From JAHEKD01 sp965204695 (lineage in GTDB: Bacteria > Pseudomonadota > Gammaproteobacteria > Arenicellales > JAHEKD01), in the NCBI GenBank assembly GCA_965204695.1, contig OZ242007.1:62001-126000 (forward strand): a stretch of DNA of 64,000 nt, written 5' to 3'. Each line of letters opens with the position of its first letter. Position 1 is the stretch's first letter. Below, piece after piece: positions 52,976 through 62,281 of the stretch. The notes under the pieces were generated by a model. It made no database searches, was not told where the DNA came from, and saw nothing but the letters and a program-made list of their open reading frames with translations. The position numbers and the translations under genes are program-made.

Positions 52976-53000
52976 AATTACTGACTAACCAGTCAGTCAA
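52971..53000 (-). promoter_or_regulatory. sigma-70 promoter for the catabolic operon
   Basis: On the minus strand TTGACT (complement of 52995-53000) and TATAAT (complement of 52971-52976) are 18 bp apart. Transcription would start near 52964, leaving about a 36-nt leader before the TMADH-like gene. The inverted repeat at 52980-52997 lies between and over its boxes. Confidence 0.75.
52980..52997. promoter_or_regulatory. TetR-type operator, perfect 7-bp inverted repeat
   Basis: ACTGACT (52980-52986) and AGTCAGT (52991-52997) are exact reverse complements separated by AACC. The repeat overlaps the -35 box of the operon promoter and the start region of the TetR promoter, so one bound dimer pair could repress both. 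Confidence 0.8.
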
Positions 53001-53002
53001 AT

Positions 53003-53605
53003 ATGAGTGATAAACGACGAAAAAAAGGTGTAGAAAGTCGTAAAATAATTATTGATGCGGCGGTAAGTTGTATCGCAACACGAGGGTTATGTGACACCAC
53101 CTTGGATAAAGTTGCTGATATCGCCAACGTATCCAGGACACTTGTCGTATTTCATTTTAAATCAAAGAAACAAATGTTGGCTATTGTGCTGGAAGAAATA
53201 GCATCGCAATATAATGCTGAGTGGGAGTCAATTCTTACTCAAACTAAGAATCAATCAGCAGAAAAAAGATTACTTGAATTAATCAAATATGACGTCAAAT
53301 TGCCAGTCAATAAACCAAATCTAATAGCTGTTTGGCATGCATTTTGGGGTGAAGCTAAAGGTCTGTATAAAGAATTTAATTCTGCCAGAGACAAAAAGTA
53401 TTCTGAAGATTTAAATCAACTGGTTGATGAGATTGCTGGTTATGATTATCGAAAGACAGATAAGCGAGATATCACAACAGGGTTAGAAGCAATGTTGCTG
53501 GGTTTCTGGTGGATGGCACATGTTAACCCAAAGCAATATAACTATAGAAGTAATATAAAAATAATCAGATCTTATTTAAGACTTATTTTTCCCGAACATT
53601 TTTAA
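53003..53605 (+). CDS. TetR-family regulator (BetI-like)
   Basis: This 200-residue regulator has an N-terminal helix-turn-helix (RKIIIDAAVSCIATRGLCDTTLDKVADIANVS...LVVFHFKSKKQML) near residues 13-60, and a C-terminal domain with WHAFWGEA and LLGFWWMAHVNP, similar to BetI-type proteins that sense choline or related amines. It is divergent from the TMADH-led operon with 74 bp between, including the operator described above, so it is the likely local repressor. It converges on an envelope-protein gene. Confidence 0.9.
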   Translation: MSDKRRKKGVESRKIIIDAAVSCIATRGLCDTTLDKVADIANVSRTLVVFHFKSKKQMLAIVLEEIASQYNAEWESILTQTKNQSAEKRLLELIKYDVKLPVNKPNLIAVWHAFWGEAKGLYKEFNSARDKKYSEDLNQLVDEIAGYDYRKTDKRDITTGLEAMLLGFWWMAHVNPKQYNYRSNIKIIRSYLRLIFPEHF

Positions 53606-53616
53606 CTAATTGGCGT

Positions 53617-54648
53617 TTAATCTTTTCGTCTGCGCCGGTAATCACCAACTTCCATTTCAAGTTGCAAGCCGAACCCAAATGATTGATCACGGGGTTCTCC
53701 AGCATTATCCTGAATCCATTGATGTTGGACAGCCGCTTCCAAGAATAACCAATCCCGCAGAAACGGACGTCTGTAAGTAAAGACTACGCCATACTCAGGA
53801 ATACTTTCTGAATTTTCTTCTTCACCACGAATATAAGTTCTAGCAGCGATGCCATGACCGTTTTGCAGGCGGTGGAACCAGGAAGCACCCGTGACCCACT
53901 CCCATTGATCTTCATCTTCGGTGAATTTGGCACTGGCTCCCATTTCAAGAATGTCTGTATAACTATAAACATAGGTGTAATTTAAATTAGTGGTAGTGCC
54001 ATAACCATCATCGTTTTGCCAGAATAAAGTTTGAGTCGCACGCAAAAAATGAGTCTCAGGCATTTTGAAGTTATAGCGGTAGCGAACTTTTGCATAAGGA
54101 TTAAGGCCGCTACTAATTTTGGCACCGATTGAATAATCAAACCCTTTTTTTGCATTTTTAGGGTTGCTATATCCAAGACCGATTAACCATTCAGATTCTT
54201 CATCGTCATTGCGTCTGACAGAGGCTGAATCACTAACCGAATCAGGTCTTTGATTTGAATCGCTAATAAATTCGTCTTCATCAACCCGGCCAATAAATGC
54301 ATTCATACGTTTACTTGCATTGGGTAATTTGGATTTGATTCTAACTCTGACTTTCGGATCAAAACCCTCACGCTCAGTTTCTTTAAAACCGACAACAACT
54401 TTGCCGCCAAAATTTTGATCATCAAAAGGCTTGTCCTTACCAAAAAGGCGATCAAACCATCTAACGGTTTTACACATCCCCGTAAATGTAACAGCCTGAG
54501 TTTTATCAAGCCAATGCTCAGAGGCATATTCTTGTACACAGATATCTTCTTCAGATTTTATCTGCTCTGCGGAATCATCAGCAGCATGAACCATGCTAAT
54601 AGAGACACACAAAACCCCGCTCGTGAACCATTTAATTTTACGAAACAC
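53617..54648 (-). CDS. secreted envelope protein, probable outer-membrane beta-barrel
   Basis: This 343-residue protein has a signal peptide cut after MVHA (~23). After a polar region, residues ~145-335 show alternating hydrophobic/aromatic strands (LIGLGYSNPKNAKKGFDYSIG, NLNYTYVYSYTDILEMGASA, FGFGLQLEMEVGDY) typical of a barrel; the final residues are Arg-rich. No family recognised. The start codon is GTG at 54648, since no ATG lies before the signal peptide. It stands alone between the TetR gene and the acyl-CoA dehydrogenase gene. Confidence 0.7.
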   Translation of the reverse strand: MFRKIKWFTSGVLCVSISMVHAADDSAEQIKSEEDICVQEYASEHWLDKTQAVTFTGMCKTVRWFDRLFGKDKPFDDQNFGGKVVVGFKETEREGFDPKVRVRIKSKLPNASKRMNAFIGRVDEDEFISDSNQRPDSVSDSASVRRNDDEESEWLIGLGYSNPKNAKKGFDYSIGAKISSGLNPYAKVRYRYNFKMPETHFLRATQTLFWQNDDGYGTTTNLNYTYVYSYTDILEMGASAKFTEDEDQWEWVTGASWFHRLQNGHGIAARTYIRGEEENSESIPEYGVVFTYRRPFLRDWLFLEAAVQHQWIQDNAGEPRDQSFGFGLQLEMEVGDYRRRRKD

Positions 54649-54749
54649 TCTTACCAGATCCTTATACTGTTATTGTGTTGTTGCGTACGTGTATGGAATA
54701 GTTTAAGAGTATAACTCATAGTGCTGTAAAATTGTTTCATTACTGAAGT

Positions 54750-56543
54750 TTACAAAATTGTATTCAGAATACTCTGCGAGCCCCGCAGAATCATATCTTC
54801 GTAAGCTGCACCACGAGGCAACATTTGTGAAGCATAAAACTCTGCTGTTAATATCTTGGCTTCGAGAAAATTTTTGTTTTCTGGTGCTTCATCAGAGTCT
54901 AGCAATTCTTGCGCATGATGAGCTTGTTCAATTAATTTTAATCCAGACAAGGTCAAACCACACAGCATCAAGTAATTGACTGAACCAGCGGCAATTAGCG
55001 CAGGATCTTTTTTACCATTTCCCAACATCCACTCAGTGGCATGCGCCATTTCATCTAAGGCATCACGAAGTTTAGTTTTCATGATTGCGAATGACTGATT
55101 GCCTGCGAGCTTTTCGAGTTTGTCAACAAACTCTAAAGCCGAATCAACAATCTGATGAGCTACCTTACCTTGGTCACGTAATAATTTACGCCCCATTAGA
55201 TCATTAGCCTGGATGGCCGTTGTGCCCTCATAGATAGCCGTAATTCGAGCGTCACGGTAGTGTTGCGCTGCACCGGTTTCCTCGATATAACCCATCCCAC
55301 CATGTACCTGGACACCGTATGACGTTAATTCATTAGCCAATTCTGTGCACCAGCCTTTGACAATGGGTGTTAAAAATTCGAGTGTTTTATAATTTTCCTT
55401 CCTGACTTGCTCGTCTTCGGCTTTGCTGGCCATGTCCATACAGGATGCATGCCAATAACATAAGCCACGCATAGCTTCATTATTTGATTTCATCAATAGC
55501 AGCATACGTTTGACATCAGGGTGTTCAATGATTTTGGCATGGGGTACATCTGAACCAGCTGGATTACTTTGTACCCGTTCGTTAGCATAGGCCAGTGCTT
55601 GTTGGTAAGCACGTTCCGAAATAGATAAACCTTGAAGCCCGACACCGTGTCTGGCGTTATTCATCATAGTGAACATACATGTTAGACCGGCATTAGGTTC
55701 TCCGACTAAGTAACCCACAGCTCCATCATTATCGCCATAAGACATTACACATGTAGGACTACCGTGAATACCTAATTTGTGTTCAAGCTTGATACATTTA
55801 ACATCATTACGTTCACCCGGTTCTCCATTACCATTCAACAAAAACTTGGGCACCAAAAATAAAGAAATTCCCTTTACGCCTTCTGGTGCATCAGGCAATC
55901 GGGCCAAAACTAAGTGGGCAATATTTTCGCTTAAATCATGATCCCCGTAGGTGATGAATATTTTTTGTCCTTTAATTAAATAGTGGCCCTCATTTGGTGT
56001 GGCTGAGGTTCTAACCAATGCTAAATCTGAACCGGCTTGTGGTTCAGTCAAATTCATTGTGCCAGACCAGGCACCTTCCATTAATTTGGCTAGAAATTTT
56101 TCTTTTAAATCATCACTACCGTGTTGAATAACAGCCTCAATTGCTCCTTGGGTTAGTAAAGGACACAAACTGAAAGCCATATTGGCAGAATGCCAGATTT
56201 CGTTCGTTGCTGTTGACACAGCGTCTGGCATGCCCTGACCGCCGTGTTCAACATCGAAACCAAGACCCATCCAACCACCAGTTTGAAAAGCTTGATAAGC
56301 ATCATGCCAGCCATCCGGTGTGATGACATCATCACCTTCGAGTTTAGCACCTACTTCACTGCCTGGATGATTGATAGGTGCCAAAACTTCGCTGGCCACT
56401 TTTCCTGCTTCAGTGAGTATTGCTTCAACTAAGTCATCTGAACAATCCTCATAAGCGGAAAGAGATTGTAGTTGGCCTAAATCTGCGTTTACAGATAGCG
56501 CGAATAGCATATCTTCAATAGGTGCGTTGTAAGGAATAGTCAT
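54750..56543 (-). CDS. acyl-CoA dehydrogenase, DmdC-like long form
   Basis: This 597-residue flavoenzyme is longer than common acyl-CoA dehydrogenases (~390). It has an N-terminal extension and C-terminal domain as in DmdC (methylmercaptopropionyl-CoA dehydrogenase) and FadE-type relatives. Motifs include MNLTEPQAGSDLALVRT near residue 160, HKLGIHGSPTCVM near residue 250 and the C-terminal YRDARITAIYEGTTAIQAND. It oxidises an acyl-CoA to an enoyl-CoA and donates electrons to ETF, which would feed the ETF-QO at 35101. A thioester substrate from DMSP is possible but equally a medium-chain fatty acyl-CoA. It stands alone. Confidence 0.88.
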   Translation of the reverse strand: MTIPYNAPIEDMLFALSVNADLGQLQSLSAYEDCSDDLVEAILTEAGKVASEVLAPINHPGSEVGAKLEGDDVITPDGWHDAYQAFQTGGWMGLGFDVEHGGQGMPDAVSTATNEIWHSANMAFSLCPLLTQGAIEAVIQHGSDDLKEKFLAKLMEGAWSGTMNLTEPQAGSDLALVRTSATPNEGHYLIKGQKIFITYGDHDLSENIAHLVLARLPDAPEGVKGISLFLVPKFLLNGNGEPGERNDVKCIKLEHKLGIHGSPTCVMSYGDNDGAVGYLVGEPNAGLTCMFTMMNNARHGVGLQGLSISERAYQQALAYANERVQSNPAGSDVPHAKIIEHPDVKRMLLLMKSNNEAMRGLCYWHASCMDMASKAEDEQVRKENYKTLEFLTPIVKGWCTELANELTSYGVQVHGGMGYIEETGAAQHYRDARITAIYEGTTAIQANDLMGRKLLRDQGKVAHQIVDSALEFVDKLEKLAGNQSFAIMKTKLRDALDEMAHATEWMLGNGKKDPALIAAGSVNYLMLCGLTLSGLKLIEQAHHAQELLDSDEAPENKNFLEAKILTAEFYASQMLPRGAAYEDMILRGSQSILNTIL

Positions 56544-56621
56544 TACTTTTCTAAATTGAATTGTTGAGCGCAGATAATAACCAAACTACTCAATCATCTC
56601 AAATCAAGATTATGAATGAGA

Positions 56622-57374
56622 TTATGCTTGGGTAATCAAATCATTAATTAAATTTTGTGTTTGCTGAACCGTCAAGACTTGATATTGCCCCTTAGACAAA
56701 GTTTCCGGTAGTTTTATTGACCCAAAACGAACCCGGATCAAACGATTAACTCGACACTCTACCTGCTGCCATAAATGACGTACTTCCCTGTATTTGCCCT
56801 GCTTTAGAGCGACTTTAACCCAATGATTTCTGCCCTGGCTGGCCGTTATTATTAAATCTTCAAATTTAGAAATAAACTTTTCATTTTTTAATACAAACCC
56901 GGACTTTAACTTATTGATTTTATTTGGATTTATATCGCCATAAACCCTGCACAAATACTCCCTCTCGATCTCGCTTGCCGGGTGCATTAATTGATTGGCC
57001 AATTGCCCATTTGTGGTAAAGAGTAATAGTCCTGAAGTATTTATGTCCAGCCGGCCGATGGAAATCCAACGGCCATGTTTAGGCTTGGGCAATAATTGGA
57101 AAACAGTTTTACGATTTTGTGGGTCGTTTCTTGTCGTGATATAGCCTTCTGGCTTATTTAGCAGAATAACTTCAGGCTGATCGTTGTTGAGGTTATTTTT
57201 AACTATTTTATTATCGATTCGGATTTCATCGCCAACGGTGGCTTTTGCACCAAGAGACACCAATTTGCCATTCACAGTAACCCGTTTTTGATCGATAAGC
57301 CGTTCTGCTTTACGGCGCGATGCCAAACCTGAGTCTGCGATGATCTTTTGAACACGCTGAAGATTTTCAGGCAT
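56622..57374 (-). CDS. rluB: 23S rRNA pseudouridine synthase RluB
   Basis: This 250-residue enzyme has an N-terminal S4 domain (RVQKIIADSGLASRRKAERLI) and the catalytic segment GRLDINTSGLLLFT with the active-site Asp. It isomerises a uridine in helix 89 of 23S rRNA. It follows scpB after 3 nt, a common gammaproteobacterial arrangement. Confidence 0.94.
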   Translation of the reverse strand: MPENLQRVQKIIADSGLASRRKAERLIDQKRVTVNGKLVSLGAKATVGDEIRIDNKIVKNNLNNDQPEVILLNKPEGYITTRNDPQNRKTVFQLLPKPKHGRWISIGRLDINTSGLLLFTTNGQLANQLMHPASEIEREYLCRVYGDINPNKINKLKSGFVLKNEKFISKFEDLIITASQGRNHWVKVALKQGKYREVRHLWQQVECRVNRLIRVRFGSIKLPETLSKGQYQVLTVQQTQNLINDLITQA

Positions 57375-57377
57375 TAG

Positions 57378-58082
57378 TTAAACTGCGGCTTCTTTAAGTT
57401 CCTCTGTCTCACTCTCATTAACATCATTATCAACCGTCTCTAATTGATTGGTTTGATCGGCAGTTGGTAGGCTATCGGCCTTAAGTTCAGCAGTTTCAAT
57501 GTTGTTTTCCTCAAGCGGCAATTGAATCTGATTATCTTTAGCTATTTGTTCTAATTCTCTTCGTTCTTGCAGAGTGGGCAATTCACGAATTGACTTAAGA
57601 TTAAAGTAATCCAAGAACTCCTTTGTCGTTGCATATAAAGCCGGCCGACCAGGCACTGCCTTAAAACCTACTTCCTTTACCCAACTTCGGGCCAACAACG
57701 TTCGCATAATCTCTGTACTGACCGAAACACCACGAACATCCTCAATATCACCTCGTGTAACGGGCTGTTTATAAGCAATGATGGATAAGGTTTCCAAAAC
57801 AGCGCGTGAGTAACGTGGTGGTTTTTGTTCATAAAGCTTTCTTAGCCAAGGCGCATATTTCTCTTTGCTCTGAAAACGAAAACCATTACTAACCTTTTTT
57901 AACTCAATTCCGCGTTCGCTGCAGTCTTTTATCAGCTCGTCAATAACAGCTTGTATTTCCTTTTTGTCCGGTTTGGCACTATCCGGAAACAATGAAATCA
58001 TTTGCCTGATAGTTAACGGATCATCTGCAACTAAGATTGCAGCTTCAATTATGTTTTTTAATTCTTTATTGGCTTCACTCAT
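57378..58082 (-). CDS. scpB: segregation and condensation protein B
   Basis: This 234-residue protein has tandem winged-helix domains (KNIIEAAILVADDPLTIRQM and YSRAVLETLSIIAYKQPVTRGDIE) and an acidic C-terminal tail. It is part of the SMC/MukBEF-type chromosome condensation complex with ScpA. The ATG at 58082 overlaps the scpA stop by 8 nt and is preferred over an upstream TTG at 58106. Confidence 0.95.
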   Translation of the reverse strand: MSEANKELKNIIEAAILVADDPLTIRQMISLFPDSAKPDKKEIQAVIDELIKDCSERGIELKKVSNGFRFQSKEKYAPWLRKLYEQKPPRYSRAVLETLSIIAYKQPVTRGDIEDVRGVSVSTEIMRTLLARSWVKEVGFKAVPGRPALYATTKEFLDYFNLKSIRELPTLQERRELEQIAKDNQIQLPLEENNIETAELKADSLPTADQTNQLETVDNDVNESETEELKEAAV

Positions 58083-58920
58083 TAATGTTTTCTTCAATAA
58101 CTTCAAAAGTCGATATTGACTTCACATGAACCGGTGAATACGGTGCGTTTTGCACCACGACAATCACTTTATCTTTGACTAATTCCAGTATCGCTATAAA
58201 ACTCACTACCAGACCCATACGGCCTTCCTCGGGATTGAACATCTCTTCCAATCGCAAAAATTCCCGAGATTGTAACTTATCCAGGACAATACTCATACGT
58301 TCTCGAACCGACAAGACTTCTCTGCCTACTAACCAGTTTTGATTACGCTTTGCACGCTCAACGGCAAGCTCAAATGCGTTTACTAATGCCTGTAACTCAA
58401 CTTGCGGCAAGGGAATTGGCTGTTCTTCATCCTGCAAATCCGCTGCGGTCACAAAAATATCCCTCTCAAGTCTGGGTAATTCACTGATATCCTCAGCGGC
58501 TTTTCGATAGCGCTCATATTCTTGCAGCCGCCGGACTAAGGCTGCTCTAGGGTCTTCACCCTCCTCATCCTCTAATGAATCCGGTCTTGGTAATAACATA
58601 CGTGATTTTATTTCGGCCAACATGGCCGCCATGACTAAGTATTCAGCGGCCAAATCCAACTTAAATGCACGCATTAATTCGACGTATTGCATATATTGAT
58701 CAGTAATAAGTGCAACAGGAATATCCAGAATATCCATGTTCTGTTTGCGGATCAAATACAACAATAAATCTAGAGGACCCTCGAAGGACTCCAGAATAAC
58801 TTCTAGTGCATCAGGAGGGATAAATAAATCTTCAGGAATTTCGGTGAAAGGTTGGCCCTGAACAATGGCAGTAACAGCAGAATCTTGTTCACTATCATTG
58901 TTGTTAAAGATTTCACTCAT
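58075..58920 (-). CDS. scpA: segregation and condensation protein A
   Basis: This 281-residue kleisin has the family's N-terminal LEGPLDLLLYLIRKQNMDILDIPVALI-type stretch (FEGPLDLLLY near residue 45) and EYLVMAAMLAEIKSRMLLP near residue 95. It binds ScpB and SMC. Overlaps with both neighbours (4 nt with trpS, 8 nt with scpB) indicate a tightly coupled operon. Confidence 0.96.
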   Translation of the reverse strand: MSEIFNNNDSEQDSAVTAIVQGQPFTEIPEDLFIPPDALEVILESFEGPLDLLLYLIRKQNMDILDIPVALITDQYMQYVELMRAFKLDLAAEYLVMAAMLAEIKSRMLLPRPDSLEDEEGEDPRAALVRRLQEYERYRKAAEDISELPRLERDIFVTAADLQDEEQPIPLPQVELQALVNAFELAVERAKRNQNWLVGREVLSVRERMSIVLDKLQSREFLRLEEMFNPEEGRMGLVVSFIAILELVKDKVIVVVQNAPYSPVHVKSISTFEVIEENINE

Positions 58921-60134
58921 GAATAATAATCAGTATTCAAACAGTCTCGGACCTCTTCCATTGTTTCTTCTGCGACTTCACTCGCTTTTTCGCAGCCGCT
59001 GGCGATTACGTTTCTAACCAGTGATGGGTCTTCTTCATAAGGTCGAGCCCTATCCTTGAGTGTTCGCTGCTCGTCGATAATCGAGTCAATCAATGGTTTT
59101 TTGCAGTCAATGCAACCTATTCCTGCTGTCTTACATCCATCAACAACCCAAGTTTTAACTTCTTCATTGGAATAAATTTTGTGTAAATCCCAAACCGGAC
59201 ATTTTTCCGGATCACCAGGATCATCTCGTCTGACTCGTGCCGGATCAGTCGGCATCCCTTTTATTTCTTTATTGATTCTATCCTCGTCATCACGCATAAA
59301 AATCGTATTACTGTACGATTTAGACATTTTTTGGCCATCCAGTCCAGTCATGCGGGAGGCTTCAGTTAATAGAGCTTCGGGTTCAGTCAAAATTACCCGT
59401 CCACCACCTTCAAGATAGCCAAACAATCGCTCCTTATCGCCCAGCGTTATATTCTGCTGTTGATTTAATAGCTGATGAGCATAATCAAGTGCTTCTTCAT
59501 GGCCTTGCTCTATATAAGCGGTGCGCAAACGTCGATACTCTCGAGCATTTTTTTTGCCCATTTTATCGATGGCAGACTCTGCTTTCTCAATAAAACCCTC
59601 ATCACGACCATAAAGAAAATTAAAACGCCGGGCTATTTCACGAGTTAATTCAACATGAGCGACTTGATCATCGCCAACGGGAACGTAACTGGCTTGATAG
59701 ATCAATATGTCAGCACTCTGCAACAGTGGATAACCCAAAAATCCATAAGTCGATAAATCTTTACCAGACAACTTTTCCTGTTGTTCTTTATAACTGGGTA
59801 CGCGTTCAAGCCAGCTTACCGGCGTAATCATAGAGAGCAATAAATGCAACTCAGCATGTTCGGGTACTTGAGATTGAATAAACAAAGTTGCCCGAGACGG
59901 GTCCACGCCTGCTGCTAACCAGTCGATAACCATATCCCAAACATTATTTTCCATTTGCTCAGGCGTATCATAGTGAGTCGTCAATGCGTGCCAGTCAGCA
60001 ACAAAGAAAAAACTGTCATATTCATGCTGCAGATTAATCCAGTTTTTCAACACTCCATGATAATGGCCAAGATGTAAGCGCCCGGATGGACGCATGCCAG
60101 AAAGCACTCGTTCGTATTGTCCAGGTAAAGCCAT
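58917..60134 (-). CDS. trpS: tryptophanyl-tRNA synthetase
   Basis: This 405-residue class I synthetase has the HIGH motif as GRLHLGHYHG near residue 20 and KMSKS near residue 270. The length is that of the longer proteobacterial TrpS form, with a C-terminal CIDCKKPL segment. It charges tRNA-Trp. It heads the trpS-scpA-scpB-rluB operon, 23 bp after yciO. Confidence 0.96.
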   Translation of the reverse strand: MALPGQYERVLSGMRPSGRLHLGHYHGVLKNWINLQHEYDSFFFVADWHALTTHYDTPEQMENNVWDMVIDWLAAGVDPSRATLFIQSQVPEHAELHLLLSMITPVSWLERVPSYKEQQEKLSGKDLSTYGFLGYPLLQSADILIYQASYVPVGDDQVAHVELTREIARRFNFLYGRDEGFIEKAESAIDKMGKKNAREYRRLRTAYIEQGHEEALDYAHQLLNQQQNITLGDKERLFGYLEGGGRVILTEPEALLTEASRMTGLDGQKMSKSYSNTIFMRDDEDRINKEIKGMPTDPARVRRDDPGDPEKCPVWDLHKIYSNEEVKTWVVDGCKTAGIGCIDCKKPLIDSIIDEQRTLKDRARPYEEDPSLVRNVIASGCEKASEVAEETMEEVRDCLNTDYYS

Positions 60135-60157
60135 GATTTATTGTATCAAGTTTAAGT

Positions 60158-60775
60158 TCATAGGAAATTTATTTCACCCCTGCCCTGGCGAATCACCTCG
60201 GGTTGGGAGTTGGTCATGTCTAACACGGTTGTAGGCTCGATTTCACAAGCACCACCATCAATGACCAGATCAACTTGATGCTCGAGTCTCTCGCGAATTT
60301 CATAAGCATCAATCATAGGTAAATTACGTCCAGGCATGATTAAAGTGGTAGTGTAAATCGGTTGCCCTAATTCACTTAACAGCATTTGCACGATCGCCGA
60401 ATCAGGTACTCGCAAGCCAATAGTTTTACGTTTTTCAATTTGCAAACGTTTTGGAACCTCTTTAGTTGCCGGAAGAATAAACGTATAAGGACCAGGAGTG
60501 ATCGATTTTAGTAGCCGGTATTGTTCATTTGTCACTTTCACATAGCGACTGAGTTGGGATAAATCACTACACATAAGGGCAAATTCATGCGCTTCATCCA
60601 GTTTTCGAATTTTACGGATTCGATCCAAAGCTTTTTTATCGCCTATGTGACAACCTAAAGCGTAAAAAGAGTCCGTTGGGTAAACGATAACACCACCGGC
60701 ATCGAGAATTGCAGATGCTTGTTTGATTAGGCGCAGCTGTGGATTCTCCGGATGTATTTGAAAAAATTGAGCCAT
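60158..60775 (-). CDS. yciO: YciO, Sua5/YrdC-family protein
   Basis: This 205-residue protein has GGVIVYPTDSFYALGCHIGD near residue 30 and the HEFALMCSDLSQL segment of the Sua5/YciO/YrdC fold, with the length and C-terminus of YciO. YrdC relatives make threonylcarbamoyl-AMP for tRNA; YciO is a paralogue with related but weaker activity. Position before trpS and scpA matches other gammaproteobacteria. Confidence 0.92.
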   Translation of the reverse strand: MAQFFQIHPENPQLRLIKQASAILDAGGVIVYPTDSFYALGCHIGDKKALDRIRKIRKLDEAHEFALMCSDLSQLSRYVKVTNEQYRLLKSITPGPYTFILPATKEVPKRLQIEKRKTIGLRVPDSAIVQMLLSELGQPIYTTTLIMPGRNLPMIDAYEIRERLEHQVDLVIDGGACEIEPTTVLDMTNSQPEVIRQGRGEINFL

Positions 60776-60784
60776 GTCGACGGT

Positions 60785-61288
60785 TTATCTTAGAACATAC
60801 CCGAAATAAGCCAGCACTACTAATCCGATTTGCAGGACAATATTAGCGCTCACCCCTGCCACCACGTCATCTAACATGATACCCAATCCACCTTTGACTG
60901 TCTTATCTATCAATTTAATCGGCCAGGGCTTCCATATATCAAACAGGCGAAACAGTAAGAATCCAGCCACAACTAAAGTCCAGTGCTGAGGCAGTGAATA
61001 CATGGTAATCAAATAGCCCACTATTTCGTCCCAAACTATCCCGGGATGGTCATGCACTTTTAACAATTCAGTGGCTTTTTTGCAGATTAAGATTCCAATT
61101 AAAAATAACGCCATGAAAGTGATCCAATAAGTTGCCGGATCAAAGCCTGAAATTAGAATATAAAGCGGAATAGCAACTAACGTACCAAATGTACCGGGTG
61201 CTTTAGGAGCTAAGCCGGAACCGAATCCAGTGGCAAAAAATAACACCGGATGTTTAAAAACTAAATTAAAGGGAATAGGTTTGGCCAT
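60785..61288 (-). CDS. pgpA: phosphatidylglycerophosphatase A
   Basis: This 167-residue membrane protein has the PgpA motifs GSGLAPKAPGTFGTL near residue 22, IVWDEIVGYLITM near residue 85 and the final GGLGIMLDDVVAGV. It dephosphorylates phosphatidylglycerol phosphate in the inner membrane. It lies between nusB and yciO, 9 nt before the latter. Confidence 0.95.
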   Translation of the reverse strand: MAKPIPFNLVFKHPVLFFATGFGSGLAPKAPGTFGTLVAIPLYILISGFDPATYWITFMALFLIGILICKKATELLKVHDHPGIVWDEIVGYLITMYSLPQHWTLVVAGFLLFRLFDIWKPWPIKLIDKTVKGGLGIMLDDVVAGVSANIVLQIGLVVLAYFGYVLR

Positions 61289-61326
61289 ACGTTATTGTTA
61301 TTTTTCTTTCAGAAGGTCGTTAACGC

Positions 61327-61755
61327 TTAAGCTGCATCAACTTCGGATTGGCGAAGTTCTTTGGCGACTCGATCAAGAACACCATTGACAAATCGATAAC
61401 TTTCTTCCGCACCAAACACTTTAGTTAACTCAATCGCCTCGTCGATAATAGATTTGTAAGGAATCGATTTCTCATACTCAAGCTCGTAGGCACCTAGTCT
61501 TAGAATAGCTCGTTCAACAGGATCGATATTTTCAATCCCTCGCTTAATGTATTGAGACAAATGATCATCAACTTCTTGATGATAAAGCGGGACATTACGA
61601 ATAAGGTGACGAAAATAATCTTTATCGACGTTACTAAGATCGTGAGCCTGGATGAAGTTGGTTTCGATATCGGCCGGATCTTGTTCCGTAAGATCCCACT
61701 GGTACAAGGCTTGTACCGCATTACGTCTTGCCAAATGTCGACTTTTACTTGCCAT
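61327..61755 (-). CDS. nusB: transcription antitermination factor NusB
   Basis: This 142-residue all-helical protein has RRNAVQALYQWDLTEQDP, VERAILRLGAYEL and RFVNGVLDRVAKELR, all characteristic of NusB. It acts with NusE in rRNA antitermination. The order ribH-nusB-pgpA is conserved in gammaproteobacteria. Confidence 0.96.
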   Translation of the reverse strand: MASKSRHLARRNAVQALYQWDLTEQDPADIETNFIQAHDLSNVDKDYFRHLIRNVPLYHQEVDDHLSQYIKRGIENIDPVERAILRLGAYELEYEKSIPYKSIIDEAIELTKVFGAEESYRFVNGVLDRVAKELRQSEVDAA

Positions 61756-61812
61756 AATCAGGCCTGTTAATACTCCTGATTAATTTTATACCTAAGCCGA
61801 CTGTTTTAACAA

Positions 61813-62280
61813 TTATTTTTCTTGTATTGCCTTTAGAACATTTAATGTTTCAATTGCTGCTGCAGCTGCTTCAGCACCTTTGTTGCCCTTATTTCCACCA
61901 GCTCTGGCATAGGCTTGTTCACCATTTTCGACAGTTAACACACCATTAGCCACCGGAATATTAAATTCCAATGAAACATTAGTCAGACCGCGACAACATT
62001 CTCCGGCGACGTAATCAAAGTGTGCTGTCTCCCCTCGCACCACACAACCCACCGCAACCACAGCGTCATAGCCTTGCGCAGCAAATACTTTTGCTACAAC
62101 TGGTATTTCATGTGCTCCCGGTACCCAGGCAATAGTTAAGTTATTTTGATCAATTCCCGAATTAAGTAATTCTTCTTTAGCCCCTTCTACCAATTTACTA
62201 GTCACAGATTCGTTAAAACGGCTAACGATAACGGCAACACGCGCATCTTGAACTTTATTATCACCAATAATCGTTTTCAC
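61813..62280 (-). CDS. ribH: 6,7-dimethyl-8-ribityllumazine synthase
   Basis: This 155-residue protein has VIVSRFNESVTSKLVEGA near the start, WVPGAHEIPVVAK and GCVVRGETAHFDYVAGE with the catalytic His. It joins the pyrimidinedione and dihydroxybutanone phosphate to make the riboflavin precursor. It starts 1 nt after ribBA. Confidence 0.97.
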   Translation of the reverse strand: MKTIIGDNKVQDARVAVIVSRFNESVTSKLVEGAKEELLNSGIDQNNLTIAWVPGAHEIPVVAKVFAAQGYDAVVAVGCVVRGETAHFDYVAGECCRGLTNVSLEFNIPVANGVLTVENGEQAYARAGGNKGNKGAEAAAAAIETLNVLKAIQEK

Positions 62281-62281
62281 A

